Assembly: GCA_018806985.1 (NCBI GenBank)
Contig: JADANN010000415.1
Span: forward strand, 62,001-126,000
DNA length: 64,000 nt
Direction: 5' to 3'
From: Angiostrongylus vasorum
Lineage: Eukaryota > Nematoda > Chromadorea > Rhabditida > Metastrongylidae
Under the pieces are notes generated by a model, which did not search any database, had not been told where the DNA came from, and saw only the letters and a list, made by a program, of their open reading frames with translations. A program made the position numbers and the translations under genes. The first letter of the stretch is position 1; every line of letters starts with the position of its first letter. Below are positions 1 through 9,564 of this stretch, one piece after another.

Positions 1-87
1 GGAATGGTCGACAGCATTCATCTTTTCAAAGGTTGCTGAAAAAAGTACAAAGCAGAATTAACGTGTTAACTTTTTGTTCATCCGAAA

Positions 88-805
88 TGTGAACCATGTT
101 CATGAAGAACGGAGCAGTTTCGCATGCCCCATTCACGCTCAACGGAGCGAATATCTCCGAATGCTCCAGTTATGTCTATCTAGGTCGGGAAATCAATATA
201 ATGAACGACTTAGCTTCAGCGTTGAGAAGAAGAAAACGAGCGGCTTGGAGAGCTTTCAAGAGCATCGAGGATATAGTGAACAGAACAAAGAACACCCGAC
301 TCGGTGCCCACCTTTTCGACTCAACGGTACTTCCTGCCCTAACGTATGCGTCAGAAACCTGGTCGCTGCGTAAGCAGGATAAAAGATCACTCAGCGTTAT
401 CGAAGTCGAAAGGACGATGCTAGGAGTATCCCGTTCCATAGAACTAAGGGAAAGGATCCGAAGCTCCGATCTGCGTCGACGATCAAAAATCAAACATGCC
501 GTTCTGTACGCCAAACAATCGAAGATAAGGTGGGCCGGACACGTAATGCATATGAATGACAACCGATGAACAAGAGCCGTTAGCGACTGGATTCCTTGGG
601 ATATCAAACGTACTGAGGATGACCACCGACTCGATGGTCAGAGTTCTTCACGAAGAGCCTAGAAGAAAGATAAAGATATGATGCTCGATGAATCCCCTAA
701 AGCAAGCAGACCCCACTGGGCTACTGTTACACGCGACAGGGGAAAAATGGAAGATTTATTGGCGCCCGCTCGAATCACTCGACGATCAACGGGACTACAT
801 GTGAT
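88..805 (+). mobile_element. RTE-type LINE, 3' fragment (RT C-terminus to 3' end)
   Basis: The reading frame beginning near 96 matches the region downstream of the reverse transcriptase palm in RTE-clade LINEs. Readable landmarks are SECSSYVYLGREI, LPALTYASETWSLR and KIRWAGHVM, the same string of motifs found in the other RTE copies of this window. The open frame runs to a stop at 567-569; the tail past it still resembles the LINE end (tryptophan-rich MEDLLAP/RITRRSTGLH region) but in another frame. The endonuclease and catalytic RT motifs are absent, so this is a 5'-truncated dead copy. A foldback SINE-B starts within a few bases of its 3' end. Confidence 0.85.
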
Positions 806-809
806 GCAG

Positions 810-1240
810 GTGAACTTTTTATTTGCTGCCTATTACAATTTTTCACGACAAGGTATTATGAGTGGTACAACCACAATGATGCTGACATATTTGCAAAACT
901 CTGGACCGCAGGTGTCTGTAGTGCGGAACGAACACGCTAATACCCTTTCCGGGGGCTAATGCATTCATCACCACGCCATGTGGGTCCTGGCTTCGCCTGT
1001 CTCTGAGCTAGTTTTCTATCTATCAGTGCCATCAGCAGTCACCCGTCAGCGGGATTGATCTGGTGGATTCAAATCGGCATTGAGCCCGAAAAAAAAACTA
1101 GCTGGGAGAAAACGGTAAAACGAAGGCCTCGCATGGTGTGCTGGGTGAACGCGTTGGCCCCCGAAAAGGTTAGTAGCGCGTTCGTTCCTCACCGAAGACA
1201 CCTACGGTCGCACAAAATTAAGGTGTTCGTCTCATTCCGT
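810..1240. mobile_element. SINE-B foldback (antisense arm, then sense arm)
   Basis: An antisense SINE-B copy (810-1085) is followed at once by a sense copy (about 1088-1215), so the two arms can pair. The antisense arm carries the family's diagnostic end (GCTGACATATTTGCAAAAC) and the complement of the tRNA-like head. The sense arm shows CGCATGGTGTG (box A-like) and GCGCGTTCGTTCC (box B-like). This inverted arrangement recurs in most SINE-B copies of the window. Confidence 0.75.
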
Positions 1241-1677
1241 CCAACTCATTTTTCTTTTGTGGACGAAGATTAGAAGGGAAAATTGTGAACGTCCGACTCC
1301 TCTTTTACTAGTAGTGGCTGTTTTTTTTTCTTTCTTTTTGAGTTTGCTACGGTATTGGATGTCTAGAGGAATTCTAGTGGAAGACCGTGAAATGCCCTAT
1401 CATTCAAATCCGAGGATGTGATGTTATCTCTAGTGCAACAGTGGGCATACCACATTTTATGGGTATTGTTTCCGTCAGACCATATGGATAATGGAAGCTG
1501 GAAGCATCGTCATGTTTGGTGTTAACGTTTTATCTTTCAATAATGATGGAGTGATGTATTTTTGTTTGTTAACATTATTCACGTTGCCCATAAAATTGCC
1601 TTGAAAACTAATAATACAACAAAGTGGAGGCGTGATAAGATTAGTAGGTTCTAAGGAATATCTTTACTAGGTAAGCT
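1241..1677. other. Non-coding, no feature recognised
   Basis: A-rich and T-rich spacer with short homopolymers around 1321-1336. No coding frame or repeat family seen. Confidence 0.6.
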
Positions 1678-2010
1678 GGCACGTGTAGTGCAGTGGTTAG
1701 ATGTGCCTTGCAATACGTAATACGTACCTGTCATTGGTGTGATCCTTAGCTTCGGTATCGCTGAGCTTCCCCGTTCTACCGGGCTCGCAAGCATTGCTAG
1801 AATTGTGTGTAGGAGAGCAGCAGTGACTTGATACATCAGTAAGCCACGGCTGGTCATTGTATAGATCAGACATGCATTAAATCACGTCTACCCGATTATT
1901 GATGGGGTAGGTTCTTCTTGCATCTTTGGAGATAACCCGGCTAAGGCGTTCCAACGTAGACTGGAACACATCTTTGATGGATTGAGCAACGCCAAATGCT
2001 CTTATTCTTT
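1678..2010 (+). mobile_element. SINE-A, old diverged copy
   Basis: The tRNA-like head (GTGTAGTGCAGTGGTTAGA, box A) lies at about 1684-1702 and the family's central and tail segments follow (GATACATCAGTAAGCCAC; tail GCAACGCCAAATGCTC). It is more diverged than the later copies and is cut on the right by the PLE fragment starting near 2000. Confidence 0.65.
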
Positions 2011-2051
2011 TTTCTTGTTCAGCAATCGCGAGGTTGTTAAACAGCATACAT

Positions 2052-2486
2052 TTACTTCCATACAAAAACACAATACAATACAACAGTAGCTGACGTTTCG
2101 GCAGTATCGCCTTCTTCAGAGCCAACTATTCTCGTCCAAAGGCGATCCTCCAAATACAAAGCACAAAAATGTTCCTTCGTCGCACACTTCTTCATTCTGG
2201 CAAACATCTCGTTCTGCTTGCTTCGTAGTGCAGCTCGAAGCAGTTCCATTTCGATGCCTCGTACTTGTTGGCTGTCCTCTGGTAGACCGCATATCTCGTG
2301 AAGTCGCTTTCTTTTTATAAACTTTGGCACGACTCGATGTTGAAAGCAGCGGCGGAGAAAGTTGATTTGCTGTCTAGCTAAGACAATCTTTTGTCTTAGT
2401 GACAACGCTTCCTTCACAAGTCGAAAGTATTTTGCTGGTACATCTTGTAACAGTTCCCAGGATCGACTTTCTATTAACCTCGGCAT
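2052..2486 (-). pseudogene. PLE ORF, N-terminal fragment
   Basis: The minus-strand frame starts MPRLIESRSWELLQD, the same start as repeated beside other PLE ends here (2640 and 5766 on plus). It then contains RKRLHEICGLPEDSQQ and ELLRAALRSKQNEMFARM. Those motifs recur in the minus-strand frame at 36068-36493 (RRLHEVCGLAENCQQ), which identifies it as the family's N-terminal region before the reverse transcriptase. After about residue 125 the frame runs into the ribozyme-bearing terminal repeat (EEGDTAETSAT), which is non-authentic coding. RT and GIY-YIG are absent. Confidence 0.75.
2086..2123 (-). ncRNA. Hammerhead-like ribozyme motif of PLE terminus
   Basis: Minus strand reads GGCT-CTGAAGA-A-GGCGATACTGCC-GAAACGTC-AGC. 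This fits the CUGANGA / stem II / GAAA / GUC core of a minimal hammerhead. GCT/AGC can form stem I and the self-complementary ACGT stem III in a dimer. Hammerheads in Penelope-like elements are established; activity here is inferred. Confidence 0.6.
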
Positions 2487-2671
2487 TGGAATATGAATGC
2501 GTCGTTTTCTTGTTCAGCAATCGCGAGGTTGTTAAACAGCATAGTAGTTGTATTGTATTGTGTTTTTGTATGGAAGTAAATGTATGCTGTTTAACAACCT
2601 CGCGATTGTTGAACAAGAAAACGACGCATTCATATTCCAATGCCGAGGTTAATAGAAAGTCGATCCTGGGA
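2455..2671. repeat. Palindrome of PLE terminal sequence, ~90-bp arms
   Basis: The left arm 2455-2545 and right arm 2583-2671 are near-perfect inverted copies of the PLE end plus ORF start (both include CTCGGCATTGGAATATGAAT in opposite orientations). The 37-bp spacer contains TTGTATTGTATTGTG. It is a strong hairpin at the DNA or RNA level. Confidence 0.85.
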
Positions 2672-2689
2672 GCTCTTATTCTTTATGGA

Positions 2690-3429
2690 ATAACTTCGCT
2701 TTCCTGGTTTTTTTCTGAAGATATTGTTTTGTTTAAAATGCTTTCAGAAGTTTTCCCAGCAATTCTTTCGACTATATCAAATGACTAAGAAATTGTGATG
2801 CTCTTCCCTTTATGGGTTGATCTCAGCAAACGTGATTTCTTGTTGTCTTTTTATTTCAAGAACGTTCCCTAAACTACTAGTGGAGTAGAGCTTCACGTTT
2901 TCGCTGCAACTTAGCAAATCTAGGTGAACTGTTAGAGGTGCACAATAGTGCAGTAATGGTCGTTGATTCGAGGCTGCGATCTGCTACATGATAGTAGGCT
3001 CGAGCAAGTCACTGTAATAGTTTCTTTGGGAAAATGTTGTAGGATTTCAACGTGTTTTGTAAAAATGGCATATCTTTAACCTTATTAATCGAAATAAAAC
3101 CATCAGAATGTGTACATTTTTTGTCAAATAGAAGGAACCTTGTTGTATTAGTCGCACATAATTCTGGAGTTCTAGAGACGATGAAGTCATGGAAGGTAGT
3201 TCCTGCCTTGGTAAAGTTTATGCAACATTTCTCATATTGGCCGCCTTCGAAATGCGCGAATAAGAGGTAGTCAATACCAAGTCAAACCTTCTACCAAAGT
3301 TTTCCACACACCGTCGTCAGTGGCAGAACGTCGCAGATATCTTTCTGCTTGAAGGTCGTATTCGCGACGCCGAAATTTCCCAATTCAAAGGCGCATTGTG
3401 ATAGGTTAACCCTTCCTTACGTCCATACC
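2690..3429. other. Non-coding spacer between PLE copies
   Basis: AT-rich, no recognised coding exon. A frame at 3052-3270 is open by chance only; it shows no family motif. The stretch after about 3300 may be decayed PLE flank but could not be assigned. Confidence 0.5.
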
Positions 3430-5025
3430 ACTCGGTGGCATTTCAACTACGTTTACCGAATTCTCTAGACCCGCCCTTCTTAAGCAGCGTTTTATAGCTG
3501 CACTTACATCATTTGAGATGAAGGGGTAGAATAAACGGAACCACTTTATCGCTAGAGTTGTCGTTTGGAGGCCTAAGATTTCCTCTACACCTCTCCCGAG
3601 CTACAGTTTCGTAGCCATTAGAAATGGCTATTTGCCGTCCAAGTTCGGGACTCCTCTCTCTGCTCTCTTCCCGTGCACACGTTGGTTGCTGTTTGAAACA
3701 TGTTTCTTATAGCGCCCTTTTTTGTGTGAGAGAGGTGAGAGGAGAGGTAATGAACCAAGATGTTTTTATTACTTGGCTTTCGGTACCACTTCGTAATGTA
3801 GCCATTTTCTGACAGGCTAATTTGGACGTTCAGGAATGGAAGCCAGTTTTCTTTCGGTTTCTCTCGGGTGAACTTGATATACTCTGACTGTTCGTTCAAC
3901 AACTCGAAACATTTGTCCATTTCCTCCTGTGTTGAGCAAAGGACAAAACAGTCATCTATATATCTACAGTAGAGTAGGGGCCCGAGATCGGTCACCGGTG
4001 CTTCCACCTTAGACATAAAAGCAATGGCAAGGCTTGGTGCCAGTCGTTGTCCCATTGCCAACCCCTCTTATTTGAGCGTAGTACTTTGCGGACCATCTGA
4101 AGATTGAGCAGATCAAGCATTCTTTTAAGAGTGCCATCAACTGCTCTATCTTGAAGCCATACATGTTTCTCCTTCGTGTTGCATTAGGAGTTCGAATATG
4201 GCTTGCATTGCGGAGTCATTCGAAACGTTTGTATAGAAGGCGCTGTACAAACGTGTTGAATGACTCCGTAATGCAAGCCATATTCGAACTCCTGATGCGA
4301 CACGAAGGAGAAACATGTATGGCTTCAAGATAGAGCAGTTGACGGCACTCTTAAAAGAATGTTTGAGCTGCCCAATCTTCAGATGGTCCGGAAAGTACTA
4401 CGCTCAAATAAGAGGGTTGGCAATGGGACAACGACTGGCACCAAGCCTTGCCATTGCTTTTATGTCTAAGGTGGAAGCACCGGTGACCGATCTCGGGCCC
4501 CTACTCTACTGTAGATAGATAGATGACTGTTTTTGTCCTTTGCTCAACACAGGAGGAAATGGACAAATGTTTCGAGTTGTTGAACGAACAGTCAGAGTAT
4601 ATCAAGTTCACCCGAGAGAAACCGAAAGAAAACTGGCTTCCATTCCTGAACGTCCAAATTAGCCTGTCAGAAAAATGGCTACATTACGAAGTGGTACCGA
4701 AAGCCAAGTAATAAAAACATCTTGGTTCATTACCTCTCCTCTCACCTCTCTCACACAAAAAAGGGCGCTTATAAGAAACATGTTTCAAACAGCAACCAAC
4801 GTGTGCACGGGAAGAGAGCAGAGAGGAGTCCCGGGACTTGGCGCGGCAAATAGCCATTTCTAATGGCTACGAAACTGTAGCTCGGGAGAGGTGCAGAGGG
4901 AAATCTTAGGCCTCCAAACGACAACTCTAGCGATAAAGTGGTTCCGCTTATTCTACCCTTCATCTCAAATGATGTAAGTGCAGCTATAAAACGCTGCTTA
5001 AGAAGGGCGGGTCTAGAGAATTGAA
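3430..5025. repeat. ~1.6-kb near-perfect inverted repeat of PLE RT sequence
   Basis: The left arm (about 3430-4236, minus RT) mirrors the right arm (about 4243-5025, plus RT) around a centre of only about 6-8 bp near 4236-4243. Both arms contain the motif B region (LAMGQRLAPSLAIAFMSK), FVLCSTQEEMDKCFELL and KENWLPFLNVQISLSE in opposite directions. Differences are scattered point changes and 1-nt indels. Confidence 0.85.
3618..4328 (-). pseudogene. PLE reverse transcriptase fragment (left arm)
   Basis: The minus-strand frame 3618-4061 gives motif B (AMGQRLAPS), motif C as RYIDDCFV with both aspartates, then the thumb-like stretch ending THKKGAIRN-like and CTGREQREESR. A second frame on the 5' side (4146-4328) continues toward SNDSAMQAIFELLMQHEGE. 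It is interrupted by at least one frameshift near 4065 and ends at the palindrome centre before motif A. Confidence 0.75.
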
Positions 5026-5460
5026 ATGCCATCGAGTACTCTTGGGCGCCAGCTAGTTCGTAACCGCCTATATGACCGTCTATGTGTAACGAAAAATTGC
5101 ATAATTTGCCCTAATGGTAGAGACGGTGATTGCACGAGTTCGGGTACAGTTTATCTCATCTCTTGTAAGGCGTGCGGGGATGAATACATTGGCGAAGCAG
5201 GTAGACCACTCTGTGTCCGTATAAAAGAACATTTAGTCGCTAAACTTAGATCAAATATTCCACTTAGAACGCTTAGGGACGCAGAGACATAACGGAGAAG
5301 ATTTTGAAGTAGGGATTACGATCCTCGCACAGGAATCAAAAACACAAGAGCGCAAAACACTCGAGGCATTCTGGATTAATTCCAAGAATCCGGAAGTGAA
5401 CTGCAGGGAGGAATTCCTTCTAATCACGCGTGATATTGGGCAGTATATAAGGCTGTTATT
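4243..5460 (+). pseudogene. PLE RT plus GIY-YIG endonuclease, broken frame
   Basis: Plus-strand frames in order: SNDSVMQAIFELLM (about 4257-4333), motif B at 4315-4518, a changed motif C (frame breaks at the doubled GATAGATA near 4513 so YIDD is split), 4523-4711, 4675-4863, and 5026-5292 with the GIY-YIG domain. The last contains CIICPNGRDGDC, GTVYLISCKACGDEYIG and GRPLCVRIKEHL, the usual PLE arrangement of a Cys cluster before GIY-YIG. At least four frame disruptions are visible, so it cannot be expressed as one protein. Confidence 0.8.
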
Positions 5461-5656
5461 TTGATGGGAGGGGGCATATTACGCTTCCATGTGAATTTTG
5501 TGCGGTTGATCTCCACGCTACATACTCAGTGGAAGCCTCATAGAAAGCGGTGAGTGTGCAAAGCGGTGTTCAGTGTGATTGAAATCTTGGTTCAGCGGTT
5601 TCTGTGTTTGGTTATGGACGTGCTTGGCCGAATAGATTGCTGTCAACTTGACCTTT

Positions 5657-5696
5657 CCAGGCTCTGAAGAAGGCGAAATCCGCCGAAACGTCAGCT
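5657..5696 (+). ncRNA. Hammerhead-like ribozyme motif of PLE terminus
   Basis: Reads GGCT-CTGAAGA-A-GGCGAAATCCGCC-GAAACGTC-AGC. Stem II is GGCG/CGCC with an AAATC loop. All hammerhead core positions (CUGANGA, GAAA, GUC) are present. Confidence 0.65.
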
Positions 5697-5795
5697 TGTT
5701 CGTGAATATAGAATAAAAATAACACCTAGTGTTTGCTCAACAAGAATACGAAGAATTACTTGACCAATGCCGAGGTTAATAGAAAGTCGGACGTG

Positions 5796-6545
5796 GGAGT
5801 TAATGGAATGAATGTTTTTAACTTTTTTTGAAAAAGTTTTTCTGAATAAAGCAACAGCAGTTATTAAGATTTTCATTTCATTTTCGTCCTTTTCCTTCAT
5901 TTCTTCATTGGATTCTGCCAGTTCTAATAAAATTACTTGGCAGCCGATCAGTGAAATCCCTTTCATGCTAAAGAAATCCTAGTCAAAAAATTGAAGACCT
6001 ACGTATGATTTAGAAAGATGGGTCGCTGCATGTTCGAAGGATCAAGATACCCTCCATCACGGCTATCTCGGAATTCTAGTGAAAACTGCACTCGACTAGA
6101 CAGCTAACAAATTTGAAAAGTCTGAGCGATTTCCTGAAAATAATTGGAAAGAGTGATGTGCTTAGGGAAAGAGCTCACTTTGATATGATACGGAAATGTT
6201 CTGCAATGCAGACTTGACATTACTGTCATGTCGTTCATCACTTATTGATGAGGTCCATATTTCGTTGTTAAGTGAACGAGAACGGGAAATGAGCGGAAAC
6301 TGTCTTATCCGCAAGCTTCGTGGACGAGTTTCAGTCTGTGTTCCCGTCATTGCGTTTAATTGCTTCGATTACTGACGACATCTAATGCCTTTTAGAGTGT
6401 CCCAGAATTAACGTAAGAAATCGTAGATGTGCATGATTTCAGTACTATTACTGTTACGAAACCGAGGTACACTGGCAAGAAGGCGAATTTACTAGTGTAG
6501 ATTGCCTTGTATGATTTTTTACGATTGTGTGGTAATTTAAAAGTG
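5796..6545. other. Non-coding, no feature recognised
   Basis: No repeat family or coding exon recognised between the PLE end and the SINE-A at 6546. Open frames here are short and lack motifs. Confidence 0.55.
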
Positions 6546-6710
6546 GGCGCGTGTGGCGCATTGGTCGGGGCGCTGTGCAACACATACATGGGATCGATCC
6601 CCGCTCCCTTGGCCCATTTAGCTGGGAGGATAGCAGCACTGGCTCGATATAGCCAACGGGAGTCATTGTAAAGGCCAGATATGCATTTAATCACTAAAAG
6701 TGCACTACAT
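6546..6710 (+). mobile_element. SINE-A, 3'-shortened copy
   Basis: Clean tRNA-like head: GGGCGCGTGTGGCGCATTGG then GGGATCGATCCCC (box B) about 45 bp later. It keeps the centre (AGGATAGCAGCACTGGCTCG) but lacks the stretch CAAGCCTTCCATCCCTCC and the final tail. Confidence 0.8.
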
Positions 6711-7120
6711 TGGACATGTGATCCTTAGGAAACCTATGCATTTTCAATAGGAATTCTTTAATGCAAAACCCTGGCCAACCGCTAGGGAAGGATTTGTCTC
6801 CCTAAACAACTTCGAATTCTTGTGCTGGAAAATAAGTGGACCTCTATTTCGACTGCGAAAATGTGTAGATTCTAGTGGAATTTTGATTAATAGAGTGATA
6901 TTAGAGCTAACACGTGAAATTTTAGCGTTGCTGTTCACTTGCTGCTGAACTAATTTGATATTTAACAGTTTCATGTCCAAGGATGATGATATGGCGATTA
7001 CGGTAATGTGGGTAGGTGCGACTTCAGAAAATTTTTTTTGAAAGCGAGCTCTAGATTCATGAGAAGACTTGAGTTGAAGAAGAAAACTTATCACCTCATC
7101 AACTGCATAATATTGTGTTG

Positions 7121-7405
7121 GCGCATGTAGCTCAGTAGTCAGAGGCGTTCTGCAATATGCATGGGATCGATCCTAGTGCCCTATGCTCAGCAAGCCTTCC
7201 GTCCCTCCGGGGTCACTAAATTGTTACCAGACCTATCTGGAAGGATAGCAACACTAGCTCGATACATCGGTAGGAAACCACGGACCATTGCAAAGGCCAG
7301 ATAGGCATTAAATCATCTCTGCCGATGGTTAGCGAAGTCGAATACATGGCGCATCCCTCAAGGATTGATCAACGCCGAAAGCTTTATCCTTCTCTATTAT
7401 TGCAT
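7121..7405 (+). mobile_element. SINE-A, near full length
   Basis: Head GCGCATGTAGCTCAGTAGTC with box B GGGATCGATCC, body, and the tail GATCAACGCCGAAAGCTTTA are all present. It faces the next copy tail-to-tail across about 20 bp. Confidence 0.85.
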
Positions 7406-7424
7406 TCAAATTCTGAAAACGTCA

Positions 7425-7705
7425 AGAAGGGATAAAGCTCTCGGCGTTGATCAATACCTGAGGGAAGCGTCATGCATTCGACTTCATTAAACATCGTTTG
7501 GGGGGTGACTGAATGAATATCTGGCCTTTACAATGACTCGCAGTGGCCTATCGATGTATGCTGTTATCCTCCCAGACAAGTGTGGTACCAATTTGCCGAC
7601 CCCGGAAGGGTGGAAGGCTTGGTGGAGTCACGGGGGCCGGGATCGATTCCATGTGTGTGTTGTAGGGCGCCCTCCCGACCACGGCGCCACACGCGCCTTC
7701 TGATA
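7425..7705 (-). mobile_element. SINE-A, inverted partner of the preceding copy
   Basis: On plus it begins with the complement of the tail (GGATAAAGCTCTCGGCGTTG) and ends with the complement of the head (CGGCGCCACACGCGCC). With 7121-7405 it makes a roughly 285-bp-arm hairpin. Confidence 0.85.
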
Positions 7706-7974
7706 ACGATATGGACCACAAATGTCGAATTTCCTTTTCTTAGTATTAGCTTGACATGAGGGCAAATAAGTTTCTCTTTAACGATTTTTTGTGGAATAAT
7801 ACAATGATTTTTACTACTTCATTTGTTTTTATCACTTATATATTGGCCGCATTAACTTTTAATTCATGTGTTGAGTTCATCAAACTCAATAACATTTTCA
7901 AGTTTACTACCACAGTAGAGATTCTCCAATGTCGGAAATTTTTTTATCTTCAATTTATATTTGTATAACCAGGG

Positions 7975-8670
7975 TGCTTATACCGTAGTGATTAGATGTG
8001 TCCTACAGCATATGCGTCGTCTTTGACTCAGTCTCGCTCCATGATCTAACAAAGCTTTCCGTCTCTCTGAGTTGGCAAGTTTGCATCAGATTTGTCTGAA
8101 GGGGTAAAAGCAGTGATTCGATACATCGATGGACCACTAAAAGTCATTGTACAGCCCAGATTCTCTCGACGATTTGCCTCTTCATCGTGGCTGGGAGATG
8201 TTCCTGCGTATCGCGCTGCGATGAACAGCGGAGGGATTGCTCTCCCAGCAGTGCTTCCCAAGCTGAGAAAGAGTGTGGCGTTTCTACCAGGAAGCCTAGC
8301 TGAAAGCAAACCAATACCAGAATCCACCACTGTCCTGTTATCAAATTAGTCGCATGATGGCAAATCTCACTCTGATCCACAAGGGCTGCGACCGCATGTG
8401 GTGGTGAAGACCTGGGAAAGACTTTGGCCAGGCTGGCCTTGGGATTCCAGGGAATCACAATGGCTTAACCAGCTAATGTCCGAAAAGTGGAGATTGTGTT
8501 GGGGCACACACAACTAGTAAGAACGGGCCATTCAAGTATCAAGTACCAAGTAAGTAAAGCCCAGATATGCATTCGAGGACTATTCTGCGATGTTTGCTGA
8601 AGTTGGATGCATGACGCATTTCCCTGGTATTGATCAACGCCAGAAACGCTTTATTCTTTATCTTTTATTT
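7975..8670 (+). mobile_element. SINE-A split by a repeat C insertion
   Basis: The 5' part (7975-8161) carries a diverged head (TATACCGTAGTGATTAGATG) and body. The 3' part (8558-8670) carries ATATGCATTC and tail TTGATCAACGCCAGAAACGC. The two halves join through the duplicated AGCCCAGAT, so the SINE is older than the repeat C insert. Confidence 0.8.
8162..8557 (+). mobile_element. Repeat C, complete copy with 9-bp TSD
   Basis: The insertion is bounded by AGCCCAGAT at 8153-8161 and 8558-8566. It is about 396 bp. It starts TCTCTCGACGATTTGCCTC, contains CTGATCCACAAGGGCTGCGA and ends with a simple tail of CAAGTATCAAGTACCAAGTA type. No protein motif was recognised. The short repeat tail and TSD suggest retrotransposition by target-primed reverse transcription, as for a SINE or truncated LINE. 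Confidence 0.8.
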
Positions 8671-9021
8671 ATATGACAGCTGCTGACATATTACGAGTAT
8701 CCGAGCACTTCTTTCATTGAGTAGGTTGTTTTGCCACGTAATGTTTTGTTGTTCATGGGTGCGGCTGTCACTTGAGAACATCTTTCCCTTAAATGCCGAT
8801 ATATGTCGATCGAGTTGATTCACCTTGGAATCCTCGAACACTTCTTCTAGAACGTTTCCAGATCTCATGCTTTGATTTGTTCTTTGGTAATAGCCAATCA
8901 ACTTCATTTCTATCAATTCAATTTCTTGACGACATTCAGTTGAATGATTAACCATTTGACAATAATCTAGGCACATGTAGTTTTTTTTAAGCCAAAGCTC
9001 TATTCCACGCTTTAATTCCAA
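8665..9021 (-). CDS. Unassigned ORF, possible exon or diverged PLE N-terminus
   Basis: A stop-free minus-strand frame of 118 codons with protein-like, hydrophilic composition (ECRQEIELIEMKLIGYYQ, FEDSKVNQLDRHISAFKGK). It opens with TTG rather than ATG and a stop lies a few codons upstream. The ECRQEIELIEMKL stretch loosely recalls the PLE N-terminal ENCQQILSIEMKLL at 36068-36493, so it may be a decayed PLE start. A real host exon is also possible. Function not recognised. Confidence 0.25.
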   Translation of the reverse strand: MELKRGIELWLKKNYMCLDYCQMVNHSTECRQEIELIEMKLIGYYQRTNQSMRSGNVLEEVFEDSKVNQLDRHISAFKGKMFSSDSRTHEQQNITWQNNLLNERSARILVICQQLSYK

Positions 9022-9159
9022 GGGCTTAATATCTTTTCACTAATCACCTGCTCAGCTGTTCACAGTTGAACGACTGTCAGGAAAGTCTCCTGGTAACTAC
9101 TGATCGTCGAAAACCCATCAGGTTTTCATGGTGTATGGTTTTCGACGCCTTTGCATATA

Positions 9160-9555
9160 CATGCTTTGGATGCTTGGGTCCTTGGACGGCATCTTCACTG
9201 GTTGTGCGCACCCTAGCATAATCTTCATTTTTCGGAGTTTTGCTAGTTCAGCTGTTGTGTTTCCCTGGAGTACCGCAGTCAGCCTGGCCGAAGTCTGCCC
9301 CAGGTCGTCACCACCACAGGCAGTCGCGGTCCTTGTGGATCAGAGGGAGATTGGACACCATGCGATGAGTTTGATACCAGGACGATGATGTATCCTAGTA
9401 TTAGTTTACTCTTAGCTTTGCTTCGTGATAGAAACGCTGGACTCCTTCTCAGTTTGGGAGACCGTGCCAGGGTGATGAAGTCCCTGGTGTACATCGCAGC
9501 TCAATAACCAGAAACATCTTCCAGCCAGGATGAGGTGGTAAGCCGTTCGGAAGAT
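9160..9555 (-). mobile_element. Repeat C, inverted copy
   Basis: Minus-strand copy: the tail-like TTTGGATGCTTGGGTCCTTGG is on the left and the head complement (CCAGCCAGGATGAGGTGGTAA) on the right. The internal diagnostic CTTGTGGATCAGAGGGAGAT is present at about 9334. Confidence 0.75.
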
Positions 9556-9564
9556 ACGCATGCT

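Larger units (their letters stand above)
2000..2690 (-). mobile_element. Penelope-like element, internally deleted, with 5' palindrome
   Basis: Read on the minus strand this holds a PLE ORF start and about 145 codons of its N-terminal region. These are fused directly to the 3' terminal segment with the hammerhead-like motif and the AACAACCTCGCGATT end. The whole RT and GIY-YIG middle is missing, so it is a non-autonomous deletion derivative. Its 5' side (plus-strand right) is a near-perfect palindrome of the terminal sequence. The same terminal sequence bounds the longer element at 24130-26826. Confidence 0.8.
3430..5795. mobile_element. Penelope-like element with head-to-head RT duplication
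   Basis: The plus-strand copy runs from about 4243 (RT) through GIY-YIG (5026-5292) to the hammerhead-bearing 3' end near 5757, followed by an ORF-start remnant (ATGCCGAGGTTAATAGAAAG at 5766). On its 5' side lies a minus-strand copy of the same RT segment (about 3430-4236). The 3' end matches that of the PLE at 16085-18690 (AATAAAAATAACA, then TTTGCTCAACAA) and differs from the 24130-26826 copy, so it is a second subfamily. Several frameshifts and stops make it inactive. Confidence 0.85.
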
